64,000 nt of DNA from Telopea speciosissima. Lineage: Eukaryota; Streptophyta; Magnoliopsida; Proteales; Proteaceae. The position numbers were made by a program, and so were the translations under genes. Where the stretch lies: contig NC_057922.1 in NCBI RefSeq assembly GCF_018873765.1, positions 12,723,563-12,787,562 on the forward strand, written 5' to 3'. Numbering within the stretch: the first letter of the stretch is position 1; every line of letters starts with the position of its first letter. Of this stretch, positions 1-12,200 are shown piece after piece. The notes under the pieces are model-generated. The model was not told the DNA's origin. It did no database searches and was given only the letters and a program-made list of their open reading frames with translations.

Positions 1-1363
1 TCTCTTACTGTTCTCTATAAAATGATCTCCATGCCTCCCATGGATTGAATTGGGGGGGGGGGGGGTAGTGATTGGGTCTCGCAAGCCACGTTCCCAAACA
101 GGAAACACTTCCCCATTTTATTTTATTTTATTGTTAGTCTATTGTAACGTTTTTAGTGAGGGTAATATCTATCATTTCACATGTGTATTCGGAAGTCGTA
201 TAAGACAATGGCATGTTCTTTATTTTAAAATTCTCTTTTATCTCTTAAAAAGTTGTAAGAATAAGACGAAGAATAATGAAAAGCAAGTTATAATTTCTTA
301 ATCGAAGGGGCTTGTCACAGGTGGGATGAGATGGATAAGGTGGTCCTTTCCCATGAGAAGGAGAGAGAGAAAGAGATAAACACATGTGGCACCCGGATGA
401 CATATCCACCATTTTCCCTTTCTTAATTCATCATTTTGGTAACAAGAAACGCCTACTATAAAAAATAAAAATTTGATTTTCCTGCTTAAGTCTCTAAGTA
501 AGGGATTTTTTTATAATATGTCCCTTACATTTTTTGCTTTATTAGTATAACACATTTTTTTCCCTCAAAGAAGCTAAATTCTGCCATATCATATAAAAAA
601 TGCATTAAATGATGCATTAAATTTTTTTTCAATTTTTGAAAACCCTTTTTGACCCTGCAATATATATTATATCAAATAACTTTTAAGAATAAAATAAAAA
701 GGCAATTAAAAGGATGTCTCAAGGTCTAACTTCTAAATACACACCCTTAGAGGTGTCATTTAAATAAGTTACCTTAAATAAAGAGATCTTCTTATTGACA
801 CCCTTCAAGTTTCAAATAACTTATAACTTTATATTTTTTTTTATCGTTTTAATATGGCATAAAAATTTTCAAATCAAAGTAAAATATTATTTCACATATA
901 TTAGAAAAATATGAATGAGAATAAGGATAATAAAATCCCTTTTTAACCCTTTTTGATTTTTTTAGTGATGAAATAGATGACAATATAAAGAGGGAGAGAG
1001 GGAGAATTAAAGGGTGGCTTCATGGTCTCTGGTAACATACACAGAGAATTAATAATAACTACCCAATAAGGATGATTGGGGAAGTATCAGAGATTTCAGA
1101 GCAGTTGCAGAAGGGGGGGCCTTTGGACTCTTTTTGAATAAATGTTTCCCTTGTTTTTACAGGAGAGAAGCGGTTGTCCTGCATTGGACCAAATCCCCTC
1201 ACACCTGTCCTCCTAAACTGTGTCCCTCTCTCTCTCTCTCTCCACCTTTTCTTCATCTTCTTTACTTCTGATATTATTTTCTTCACTGGGTATTTATCTT
1301 CTTCTCCTACTTGGTTTGGAGACTGGGAAACAGAGCAAACTTTGAGGAGCAGAGCCAGATAAA
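1..1363. other. Intergenic DNA and presumed promoter/leader of the RLCK gene
   Basis: AT-rich non-coding DNA with no ORF that resembles a known protein. It holds a run of 14 G at 52-65. A CT microsatellite at about 1225-1242 lies close upstream of the kinase start codon at 1364, a common place for such tracts in plant 5' leaders, so the transcribed leader probably covers about 1200-1363. The reading frame on the opposite strand over 1059-1577 shows no family resemblance and overlaps the first coding exon. Confidence 0.5.
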
Positions 1364-3973
1364 ATGCCCAACTTGTACCTTCGAAGTAGCAGCTTAAAAA
1401 GGCTGTTCTCGATTGGCCGTCGCAGTAGCTTTGAAGAGGTAGAGGTTTTGAAGGAAACTGGCACAACTGAGCATGATAGCAAACAAACCAAAGAAACCAC
1501 CTCCATTTCTCCAGTAGCAGAGCCATCTCCGAGACCCACTTGGAAATGCTTCTCTTATGAAGAGATTTTTGAAGCAACCAATGGGTTTAAAGCAGGTTTG
1601 TTTCTCAAACGGAAAAGCCCATTTTTGTTTATGTCATTTCATCTGTTTTTGTCTAGTTTTTACAGTTTTTGGTCGTTTTGCTTTGATGGGTATCAGAAAA
1701 TCTGGTTGGGAAAGGTGGGTATGGAGAGGTTTTCAAGGGAGTACTAGAAGGTGGACAAGAAATCGCTGTAAAAAGGCTAACCAGAGCTTGTTCAGAAGAA
1801 CAGAAAGAGAAGGAGTTCTTAACAGAGCTTGGAACAATCGGACATGTTCACCATCCAAACGTGACATCCTTGTTAGGTTGTTGTATCGACAATGACCTTC
1901 ATCTCATCTTTGAGTTCTCTTCACAAGGCTCTGTTGCTTCTCTTCTTCACGGTAATTGAAGAAAACGGATTTCAAGCCTGTAACTTCCAGATCGTAATTA
2001 GAACTAGTTCACTAAAAATGGTTTTGATTTTGACAGTTTTAATGGTGTTTTTCCAGATGAGAAATCGCCACTAATGGCTTGGAAAATAAGGTACAAGATT
2101 GCTATTGGAACAGCCCGTGGCCTCCATTACTTGCACAAAGGGTGCCAGAGAAGGATAATTCACCGGGACATTAAAGCTTCTAACATTCTACTGACTACAG
2201 ATTTTGAACCACAGGTGACTCTTTGAAACAACTTAATTAGTCCTGTTTTATCAAATTTCTATAGAAGTTTCACTTTTATTGATTCTGATTAATTTGCTTG
2301 CTTGAATATATCAGATATCTGATTTTGGATTGGCAAAATGGCTCCCATCTCAATGGTCTCATCACTCAGTCGTCCCTATTGAAGGGACATTTGGGTATGT
2401 AATTTCAAATTTCCAATCCTCTTTCTTATCCAAGTTTAACAATCTCTGTTGGGGCTTTACATTTATCAATCTTACTATTTTATTAGGTACTTGGCACCTG
2501 AATACTTTATGCATGGAATTGTTGATGAGAAGACAGATGTGTTTGCCTTTGGAGTCTTTCTACTGGAAATCATCTGTGGCCGGAAACCAGTTGATGGATC
2601 ACATCAGAGCTTACTTAACTGGGTAATTCTTGTTCTTACCTTTTTCTTTCAATGAATGAAAGTTAGTGTTCTTCACATTGGTTTCTCAGTAAACGACAGT
2701 TCTATATTGCATAAGAAGCAAAACCAACATAACAACTTTTCTTCATAGATTAGCATTAATATTTTTTTTAAAAACTTTTGTTTACTTTGTTATAATTATA
2801 CATAAATCCAATTTCAACAGGTAAAGCCTCTCTTAAATGATGGGATGATAGAAGAGTTGGTAGATCCAAGGCTTGGAGGGGATTATGATGTCACACAGCT
2901 TAAGAGGCTGGTTTTTGCAGCTTCCCTCTGTATTCGAACATCAGCTTCATGGCGGCCAATAATGAGTGAGGTGCTTCCCTACCATACCCAACTTATCTTT
3001 GTTGTTTGTTTCTCATTTTTGTCCTCATACACTTATCTAATTCTGCTTTTTTGAAAGAGATGTTACTGTTCAGAACATATAGTTTCTTCTTATGTAAGTC
3101 AATTGTTGTGGCACCTTTTCTCCTTTCTCAGGAAATCATATAACCAAACCTAAACCTTTTTTCAGTTTTGCTAAATCACCTTGGAAAAGGACCACAAAAT
3201 CATATTTTTCTGTGGCGTATATGAATCGAAATCGAACAATAAATTACTGTGTAATCATCCATGAAACGTATTGGTTTACTGTTGAGACCTCATTATATAA
3301 TTTTCATCAGTTGAGATTTGAAACTTCATTTTGTTGTCTTGTGTTGTTGGTGGGGGGTCTTTGAGATTTCCCACAAACTTTGAATAATCACTGATGTTCC
3401 TTCCTACCTAACCTACCTCTCAGTGTGCTTAACTAAGCAAAATATTGATTGAGAAAAACTAGAAGACCCTTTCATGGGTATCACAGGATCAAAAGAATGA
3501 TCCCAGCATCTAAATTTGATAGGGATGTGGACTTTTCTTTTGAATCAAACAAAACAGCTATTATTCTTAAGATAACCACTAAAATGACCTCAATCATTCC
3601 ATGCCAACTAAAATAATTTAAGATTTTTAATTACAAACCAAGAGCATCAACTGTCTTTAAGACATTTGCTCCTGGTTAAACCCAATCTAGGTGGCTAATG
3701 AGGTTAAAAATGCTATAAGAAGATGGTAAATTGGTAATGACTTCAAGTTTAAAAAAAAAAAAATTCAATCTTCTCTTTCTCAACACTGGTTGATATAATT
3801 TTGCTTGAAATTGACAGGTATTGGAGGAAATGGTGAATGGAGAGATGGACAAAGAGAGATGGAAAATGCCAGAGGAAGAGGAGGAAGGGTTCTGGGGTTT
3901 TGAAGAGCTAGAATGTGAATGTGAATGTGACAGTTCCTTCTCAACCTCTCCTTTGGACTCAATGTCTATCTGA
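1364..3973 (+). CDS. Receptor-like cytoplasmic Ser/Thr kinase, RLCK-VI (RBK1/RBK2-like)
   Basis: Seven exons read by eye: 1364-1595, 1697-1951, 2057-2214, 2315-2394, 2487-2622, 2821-2970 and 3818-3973. All introns are GT/AG, phases join without a break, and the product is 388 residues. A Ser-rich N-terminal part of about 65 residues precedes the phrase [13 protein letters not shown], typical of plant receptor-like kinases. The kinase domain is complete: glycine loop [11 protein letters not shown], lysine in AVKRL, catalytic loop HRDIKASN (an RD kinase), DFG, and APEY in the activation segment. There is no signal peptide or membrane segment, so it should be cytoplasmic. A short acidic, Cys/Glu-rich tail ends in DSMSI. 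Known members of this subfamily bind ROP GTPases (Arabidopsis RBK1, RBK2); that partner is inferred from the family, not seen here. This is a short form without the long N-terminal USP-like domain of group VI_B. The gene looks intact. Confidence 0.9.
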
Positions 3974-6639
3974 AGCTCACAGAGCTGGATAGTTAAGCTA
4001 ATTAACATTGGAACCTAAACCTACCTTCCTCAACATCTAGAGCTACACGTTCCATATATAGGTGTATATACAAGGATTAAGAAGATAGAATTGTTAGATC
4101 AACTCTTCTTCATTTATGGTTTTCTCTGTCTTTTTCATTAGAAAACTCTTGTGGATGTACAGTTTAATTGCTTATTAGTTTCCATTAAAGTTAGTGGATT
4201 TGTATGCCTCCATTTTCTTTTTCAATCCAACCTTTAATTTTCTCATTGGGGTTGGGACAGTTAAACAATGTTAAATAAAAAATTTGAAGTGTAGCTTCAG
4301 TAACATGTTTCTTTCTTCTGCAAACCAACAACCAAGAGATCATTCTGGTCTAGTTGATTCTAATCCATTGATATAAAATCATTCCATATTATTTATCCAA
4401 TCATGATTTTGGCTCTGTGGAATTATTAATGCAAGTTGATTGATGATTGGGAAGAGGGTGTCATCTCAATTGGACTGCCATGTGGACTACAGCTTGCACC
4501 TCAAAACTGCTGATAAGACTACACAAAACAAAGGGGATGGAGATTATTTGAACGATGGGCCCACAAACCTTTATATAATCTCTATCCAACACATTTCTCA
4601 AGTTCTCTGCAACAAGATTCCATTGTCGGTATATGTATGATTGGAATTCTAATGGATAATTTTGTTGGGGATGTATATACAATCACAAGGAAAAAAATCA
4701 AGTAAACAATTACACACAATACAAGGAATTTAATGTGGTCTGACACGTGTTTATATCTATTCGAGAGAATTCGAGATTTTCCACTAAACCTGATAACTCT
4801 TTACACCTCTTTCCACTTCACAAAGTGATCTCCTCTTTACTTGTGTTTAGTTTTTTCCCACATAAACAATACATAGGAAATCCAAAAAACCCTGATCCCC
4901 AAACAATTATAATTTTACTTTGTATATGTAATAGACCTAAAACCCGTTCCAATTACAAATACATGCCTAATAATAATCACGTGAACTCGCAGAATACATG
5001 ACACACTCAACCCCAACAAATTCAGTGATGGCAACAACTTTAGGAACCATTAGATTCGAATCCATGTGTTGAATGGGTCCCTTTTTAAACCCTTTCCACC
5101 CCCACCCCCACCCCCACCCCCACCCCAAAAAAACAAAGGGATTAATTAAGTGTTCATTGAGAATCCATCCATGTAGCCTATAAAATATGGCAGTTGATGA
5201 GCAGGTAGACTTGCCTTCTTGTTGGGGTGTGAGAAGGGGGAAGGGATGGAACATTGGGGCGGCTATTAAATACCAAATACATCTCTGTATTAAGCCTAAT
5301 GACATGGATAAACATTAGATCAATAAATACACTATTTGTGTTAGTTGAACGAGTTTGGTAAACAAAGAATTTCTGATTATGAGAAATAGAATTGTTAAAT
5401 GTTTCATTTTAATTTCTAATTATTGGGTGAAGAGTTGTTGAGCTTAACCAACTTATAGGAAGTGGTGCAACGACAATAAACGATAAGGGTTACAAGGATT
5501 TGCTGTTTAGTTTTAGAGTAAATAAACAAAAGAGTTGGAAGTGCTTTGGTAGGTGATTCATCAAGTACTGAAATCAAAGTAATTAAAGAATCTTTCCATG
5601 TGGCAGCCAAGCAACAGCCTTAAAAGGGTTCTCAATTGGCCACTCCACCTTGTATTTATGTGGCAATGTCAGTCCAAAGGGGGCTTGCCACGTTGCAAAG
5701 TTAAGTCCCTCTTCCTTGATTAGATTTAAAAGGGGAAGGTGGTGCAAGCCTAACATATGAGGCGATTTATAACTACTAATAAGTGACTTCTCATTTGTAT
5801 TTAAATTGGAGCACAAGTAGGCCCTACTATTTCTATCAACTTATGAAATTTCAAGAAAAAACAAAATTTGTCATGTGCCAAACAGAACTTTGAAAAATGG
5901 TTAAGGTTGAAGTAGAGTTGATTGAACCAAAAAAAAAAAAAATTCTCCCTTATTTGCATGTGATTTTGGGAATGCTTTAGTTATCCTATGGCTCACATTA
6001 GTTTTAATCAGATATTTGCATCACTCACAAGCAAGTACCAGTTTATCTTAGCTACCTTTCATTTTCCTGAAAAGGGAAAAAGATTTAAGAGAAAGGAAAA
6101 AAGAGGCAAAAAAGTTCTTTCAAGACCCATGCAAGAAAGGGTTCCTCAAGGGCCCACCTTATTATATCACATTAAGGATGATGTGGCAGTTGGGTAACAT
6201 GAACATGATTGATTAATCAGTATATCAAATTTCAAAGCCTAATTCAACAAGGCTGATCTGAATTTGCTTGAGCCTTTCCTAATCCTTCTTTGATTATGAG
6301 GAATGTTGATACATGGATTGCTTATCTGAATTTGCTTTAGTCTTCGTTTGGCGTTCCTCTTCTCATGCCTCAACCCTTAAACCTTATATAGAATACCATG
6401 AGTTGCTCGACCTTGGTACTTGTACAATATATGTGATGAAAGCTTTGTTAAAAAAACCATATGAAACAAGATGAACCTCGATTATTATCTGTGGGAAAAC
6501 TTTGGTTATTATTTTTATGGACTTTTTGTTGTTTAGGGAACACTTAAGAAGCCAAAGCTAGGGGAATGCTCTAATGATTTCAAAAAACAGGAAAATTAGG
6601 AGCCACAATTATTATCCTTTGAACTGATAGCCATACTTT
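3974..6639. other. Intergenic DNA with repeat remnants
   Basis: No gene seen. The first 200 bases are the likely 3' UTR of the upstream kinase. About 4690-5000 reads like a piece of a dispersed repeat (AC-rich, priming-site-like flank) that I could not assign. About 5560-5850 contains a stretch with the phrase GCACAAGTAGGCCC that recurs in the arms of the inverted repeat at 57860-59630, so both belong to one repeat family. Confidence 0.5.
5099..5126 (-). repeat. C5A tandem repeat, G-quadruplex motif on the - strand
   Basis: Four units of CCCCCA followed by CCCC. On the - strand this gives five G-runs of four or five separated by single T, a textbook intramolecular G-quadruplex motif with one-base loops. 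It lies in intergenic DNA with no gene within 1 kb. Confidence 0.9.
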
Positions 6640-6811
6640 GAATGAATGGGTGAATATAAGGACCTTGGCCATGGGAGTTTTTTACTATTCTCTTGGACAT
6701 TAAGTAGAGTAAGGATCAGATAGGTATAGCTCATGATATGGCTAAACGTGACTTAATACTTTTAGACAATCTTGTATCCTTCTTCTCTTCTTAATTAAAT
6801 TTCTCTTTATC

Positions 6812-6839
<28 letters not shown>
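6640..6839 (+). mobile_element. L1-type LINE 3' end (RNase H tail and poly-A)
   Basis: The + strand encodes the phrase AHDMAKRDLILLDN at about 6730-6770, matching the end of the RNase H domain carried by plant L1-type LINEs (usually A-D-x-x-A-K-x-G-L). It is followed by a short AT-rich trailer ending TTTATC and then 28 A, the usual plant LINE tail. The piece is short, carries stops in the coding part, and is a 5'-truncated dead insertion. Confidence 0.6.
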
Positions 6840-6842
<3 letters not shown>

Positions 6843-9261
6843 AATTTTTTTTTGTTAGGAAAAAATATCCCTAATCTGCAACAGCTTCTGTATTTCCTCC
6901 TATCCCTGTTGACAAACCATAACAAGTTCCTCCTGATCTGTGGTTCTCCATTCTGCTAGCTCAGACAACACTCTCCCTTTAATTAAATACCTTCTCATGT
7001 ATTGGTAGTCCATGTACCCTCTTGATGCTAGTCTTAGATTTTAAAAGATTTATGTTGTTAGATTACTAACTTTATTAAGGATGAATTTCATTTATGAATA
7101 CGGGTCCTTAGATCTAACTCTCAACAAAATTTAGGCCCCATCCGAACTGCCATATGGCAGGTATGGGCATCATAGAGTGAACTCTTCCTTGGTGGGCCAT
7201 CCAAGAGACCATCAATAGCTTGGGAAAATAAACTAAAAATTTGACAATCTTGAAGACCTTGTTGCTGAACCAGATAAGGCCTGAATTAGATACTTCAAAT
7301 GAAGAAATGTATATACAAAATTCTTAACAGATCTGTACCCAATAAAACAGGCTCAGGACTATTACAAATTTTAGGATACCAACATGGACCCTACAGTTCC
7401 TGCCACATGAAACAGAGAGACATACACTCTTAATTGTCTCTCTTGATTTGCAGATAAAGTAGGTTGGAGAGCCAAAATAGGGAAAAATAAAAACACCCTT
7501 AGACTTCAGCAGTACAAACGGAGCCCCTTTCTTTCTGAAAAAGATATAACGATGTACCATGGACCCTTTCGGCTGCCTCAATCACATGTCTATGGTCCAA
7601 AATAACAATAAATATAAGCAGGCTACTAGGATAAGGATGTGAGAGCTCAAAGGGCCCTAACATTTTTAACTATACGACTTCTTATGTCCTACTATTTTCT
7701 GTCAATTGAGGTTATGACGCCTCACTAAATGTAATGTGCTCAAGGAGGTAGAGGGACCCTTGAGAAGAACCACCAAACCATATCTTATGCTCTTATTACC
7801 TATATCACAACCTTTCAAACCAATAGATGATATTCAAGGGTTACCCTCTGGATTACAAGGCTTTGCACTGGAACTCAAGCCCAAGCAGACCCTTGAGCAG
7901 GTTTTTGGATTTTCTAGTCCAAGACCGGCCCAGGTTAAATCCAGCCTAAGTATATCTACTAGACAAATGGACCCCTTTCATGAACTTCAATAAGATTCAA
8001 AAACTTCCAAAAAGTAATGACTATGGATTACACTAGGAATCTATTTACATTAACAACAATATTTATTGACATTTATAAGGAAGGTACACTATAAAGTAAT
8101 CCAACAATTTGCAAAGACGATTACAGCTACCATCCTTAATCAGTTTTTGTTTGTTATAAGACTATTATTATAAATCAAAGATAATTTACATGACATGATT
8201 AGAAGATCCAGCTCTGCAAAGTAAAATACTTAATCATGCATAGTACAAAAGGGGCAGTGCCATAGGATCTCAATTGTGCATGCAATAAACAATCATTTCT
8301 CAATCTGATACATGGTTCTCTTACAATTAACCGTCACAGAAAGCTTACAAGCGAGCCTGGATGGAATGTACTCATACCAAACTTACCCAGGTTGGTTTAT
8401 TTTACACGATCCATCGCTGAGGAGGTTGGAACCATAAGTTTCAAAACCAAATGAACACCAAACCAAAAGGCCAATTACAAAGAAATCAAATAAGAAACAC
8501 TGAAGCATGAAATAATATCCAGTTCTAGTTTTGAAAACAACGGTTAAAAAAATTCCCAGAAACAAAGAAATCAAATAAGAAACGGTGAAGCATGAAATAA
8601 TATCCCCACTCCTTAACGCCCTGATTGGTGTGTGCTTTAATACAAGCCTGGTCATGTATTCAAACTTAAGTCATTGATAATTTTTTTAAAACAGGATAAC
8701 TGGTGGACAAAACCAGATTTTTTAGACAGGTTTTCTGTTGAGAGAGTTCTGTACCACATCTAAAACAAATAGGTGAACATCTTTGGTTCTGGCTGGTTCA
8801 ACCACTAGTTCTTTAAAAAATTTCAAAATATAGACCACAAATCATAATGCATTTTGTTAAAATTTCACCTAAAACATGTGCTGTTTTCCTTTTTTATGTG
8901 ATTATTATATATGGCAGCTCATTGACTAGTTTCCTTTGTTATATTTTGGGAGGTCAACCATTACATCACAGTAAGCTAATAACAGCACATATTACTGTTA
9001 TGAACCAAAAAAAGTAGACACATTGAACTAACACACATACCATAGAATATAAAACATGATATGTTCAAACAAGGAACTCAGGAAAGGGTCAGAAAACCTA
9101 AATATTTACTTTGGTCCTGTCCATCTTTAACTCAATACCTCCTTCCAAGGGTGGTGAAAGGGTAGAACTTGCACTATGAAAGGTAAGCCAAAACTTTGGC
9201 TTTTATGAATACAGTATGTCTTATACATATGGGGGGGGGGGGGTCAATTTTCAGGAAGGTA
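6840..9261. other. Intergenic DNA, no gene seen
   Basis: No convincing coding region. A local duplication is visible: about 45 bases containing GAAATCAAATAAGAAAC occur at about 8480-8522 and again at 8563-8606. A run of 13 G at 9231-9243 lies just beyond the stop codon of RPA2, within or next to its 3' UTR. Confidence 0.5.
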
Positions 9262-12200
9262 TTAACCATTGCCAGTTGACTTGTAGTGACATTCATCAAT
9301 TGTTGAGTAAATCAGGCCTTCCTCTTCAAGAGATCTAATGGATTCCCTGGTCAGATGAAAGCAAATAGTAAGATGATTAGTTTGTGCTTGTATCAATGCA
9401 TGGACACAAATGAGAGGGAGGGAGGGATAGTTACATGATCTTATCCAAGGGAATCTTTAGATGTTGAGCTAATTCATCTCTGTGCACACCCTTCTCCCGT
9501 CCACTGCAACATAGGAATTAGCCAATTAATTTATTTTATAGAAGATAAACAAAAACAGAAACACAGTAACATATTAATACAGGGTAGAGAAATTAATCGA
9601 GCATTTAGCAAGGCCTGATGGAAACATTTTGAAGGCACAATGATACAATGAATAGCAAGTAAATATCTGAAGGTGCACCAGAGGAACAAGGACATATTTG
9701 AACAGGGGCAGCAGCAGGACATTTGTCTAGTGGGGGCAACTAATTCAAAGCAAGGACCACAACAGGTCACACTTGGGGTTTTGCTAATATGAAACTGATA
9801 GATTTAAGTCTGAGTTCAACCCCAACTCTTCCTCCTCTTTAAAGGACGCAAGTTTGTCAATGACATTACAAGGTAACCAGAACAAGAGTCAGTTTAACCT
9901 ATAATAGCAAGCCAAAACACTACAAAAGGCAAACAAATTCCACCTATTAGACTTATTTTATGAAATTATAGCAGGAAAAGCTCACTTGACAATGACACAT
10001 AAAAGCCAAAGTAAAACCCTATCAGATGGAGCTCTCATTCTGAACACCAAGCCAAAAAGGCCAATTACAAAAATCCACCAAACAAGCAGACAAAAATAGT
10101 TGATGAAATTTATATTTGGGGCTGGGGGCAATTAGACTACATGGCCAAGCCCATGCATCTGAGCTGCAATATGCTAGTACACACAGTTAAACATGTAAAC
10201 AAACAAAGCGAATTTTGTTTAAACTGATATATCTTCAATAGTACACTAAACATCAAAGTGCATGTGGATTGGAGTAAGTCAAGCAATGGGTTCACTAAGA
10301 GATTTATTAGTCAATAACCAGCCTGACAAGGTGAAAGAACCATTTCAGCAAATCCATTGATGGCTATAGGAAGAAGTAGCTATCACATGGTCAGCATCAT
10401 ATGATTGGAACACATTGTGAAAATCTGGGTCAGGCTCATCAATGACAGTTATTCCTCTTTCCCTTTTCTCTTATGTAGTTCTGTAATTCATAAATGCTAT
10501 TTATGGAAAATGCAGATTCATGGTCCTTAGTTATAGTAACCAGAATCAAGAATTGATATAATTAACACATTTTATTTATAATCAACCACGAAACTGGAAT
10601 CAGTTCAAGTCAACTCATGCAGGATATGGAGAAACTAACAACATCCACTGAGCACACACAAATCCCCCCCCCCCCCCAAAAAAAAAAAACGACACACACA
10701 CACACAAATGGTCAATTTTGAGTAAGCAGACCGCTGCAATGAACCAGGAGAACACCAACATGACTCCACCCCATTTCCAGTTTTAAAAATAGCCCCAAAA
10801 CTGAAAATCAAAAGATAAAGCCCCTGAAGACAAATTGCAAGAAACAGAATCAATTAGAAAACTTTTATCACTGTTTTCAACCTAGAGATTCCAGGCCCAA
10901 TAGTTGATGTTCAAACTCCAATACCATGTCGCATCTGGCATGTAATTAATAATTCAGAGGATAATTGAGAAATATTAATTGTCAAGGACATCTGGTCCAA
11001 AGGAGGTATGACCTCGAATAGAGCTGATTGGAGGGCAAGATCCATGTAGCCAACCCCATTTAGTTGGGATAAGGCTGAATTGTTGTTTGTTGTGTCCGGT
11101 CCAAAGGAGGAAAAAATAATTGAACAGTTGGTTGAACAAGGCAAATTTCTTAGCCCACTAAACAGATATAATCAAGTATCAGTTGTCCAGTCCAGACCCC
11201 GTGCTAAACTGTTCAGCAGTCAACCAACCAATCCAGTGGTCCATGAAAGAAATGAGAACATTCAGTAGCTGGACATCTCCTTTGGCCCTTCATACCACTC
11301 TCTATAAATTACTCCTACTTGTGTATCATATAACACCCTTTACTTTAATACTCAACAATAGAGTATCACTCAATCATTTCTCCATGTTAACACCCATGCA
11401 AAATATTTTCAAAACCATGCTGAACAAGCAAATAACAGATAAGGAACACAATGGATGAGGTCAAAACTCTGTGCCTCTTGTTTCAATGTATCATTCAGTT
11501 GTACATGTCAATATTATCTAGGCATCAAAACCACATTGACAGTCTTTCAAATGAATAAGTATTAAAAAAAGAGAGGGACAGGCACACCATCCACGTGCAG
11601 TAAGCTAGCGGGTGGCACCAATGGGGGCAGAATGGGGCGTTATACAGGAGGGGCAGGGGGTCATTTCAAAGAGGGGAAGCGAAAGATAGACACAGCAGGT
11701 GCTAGCTCGCAGTACGCAAGCGGTGTGTACCTATCCTTTTCCCTAAAATAAAATTTAAAAAAAAAAAGTAAAAAAAGGGTTATTTCTGGAATCAAACAAC
11801 CTTTGAAGAAAAATTGCTGTCCATCAGCATGAAATGAGGTACTGTGAGGCTTCAGAGATAGTCAAAGCTTATGCATAATGCATTTGAAGGATCTTATGCT
11901 CACCTCAGTGCCTTTATCTCAAAATAGTCACAATAACTACATAATAAATCATCATTTTAATGACCCAATAGCTTGAGAAATTAACTTGCATGGAAGAAGC
12001 CCCCCACAACATACTGGTTAAGGCAATAGAAAATAATATAAAAGGCAACAGTGATCTATAGAATTAAGCAAGAACATGAAGAAGCTAGATGCATTGTGAT
12101 AACTTACAGGTTTGAAGGTTGTTGCAAATGGTCAAGGACCTTTTGATCGATATCTTTAAGTCCATCAATGCCGAATTGCCCAGAAAACTAGAAAAAGAAA

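Noticed and set aside
1059-1577. 172-codon open frame on the - strand
   Set aside because: It is antisense to the first exon of the RLCK gene and its leader, and its translation shows no family features.
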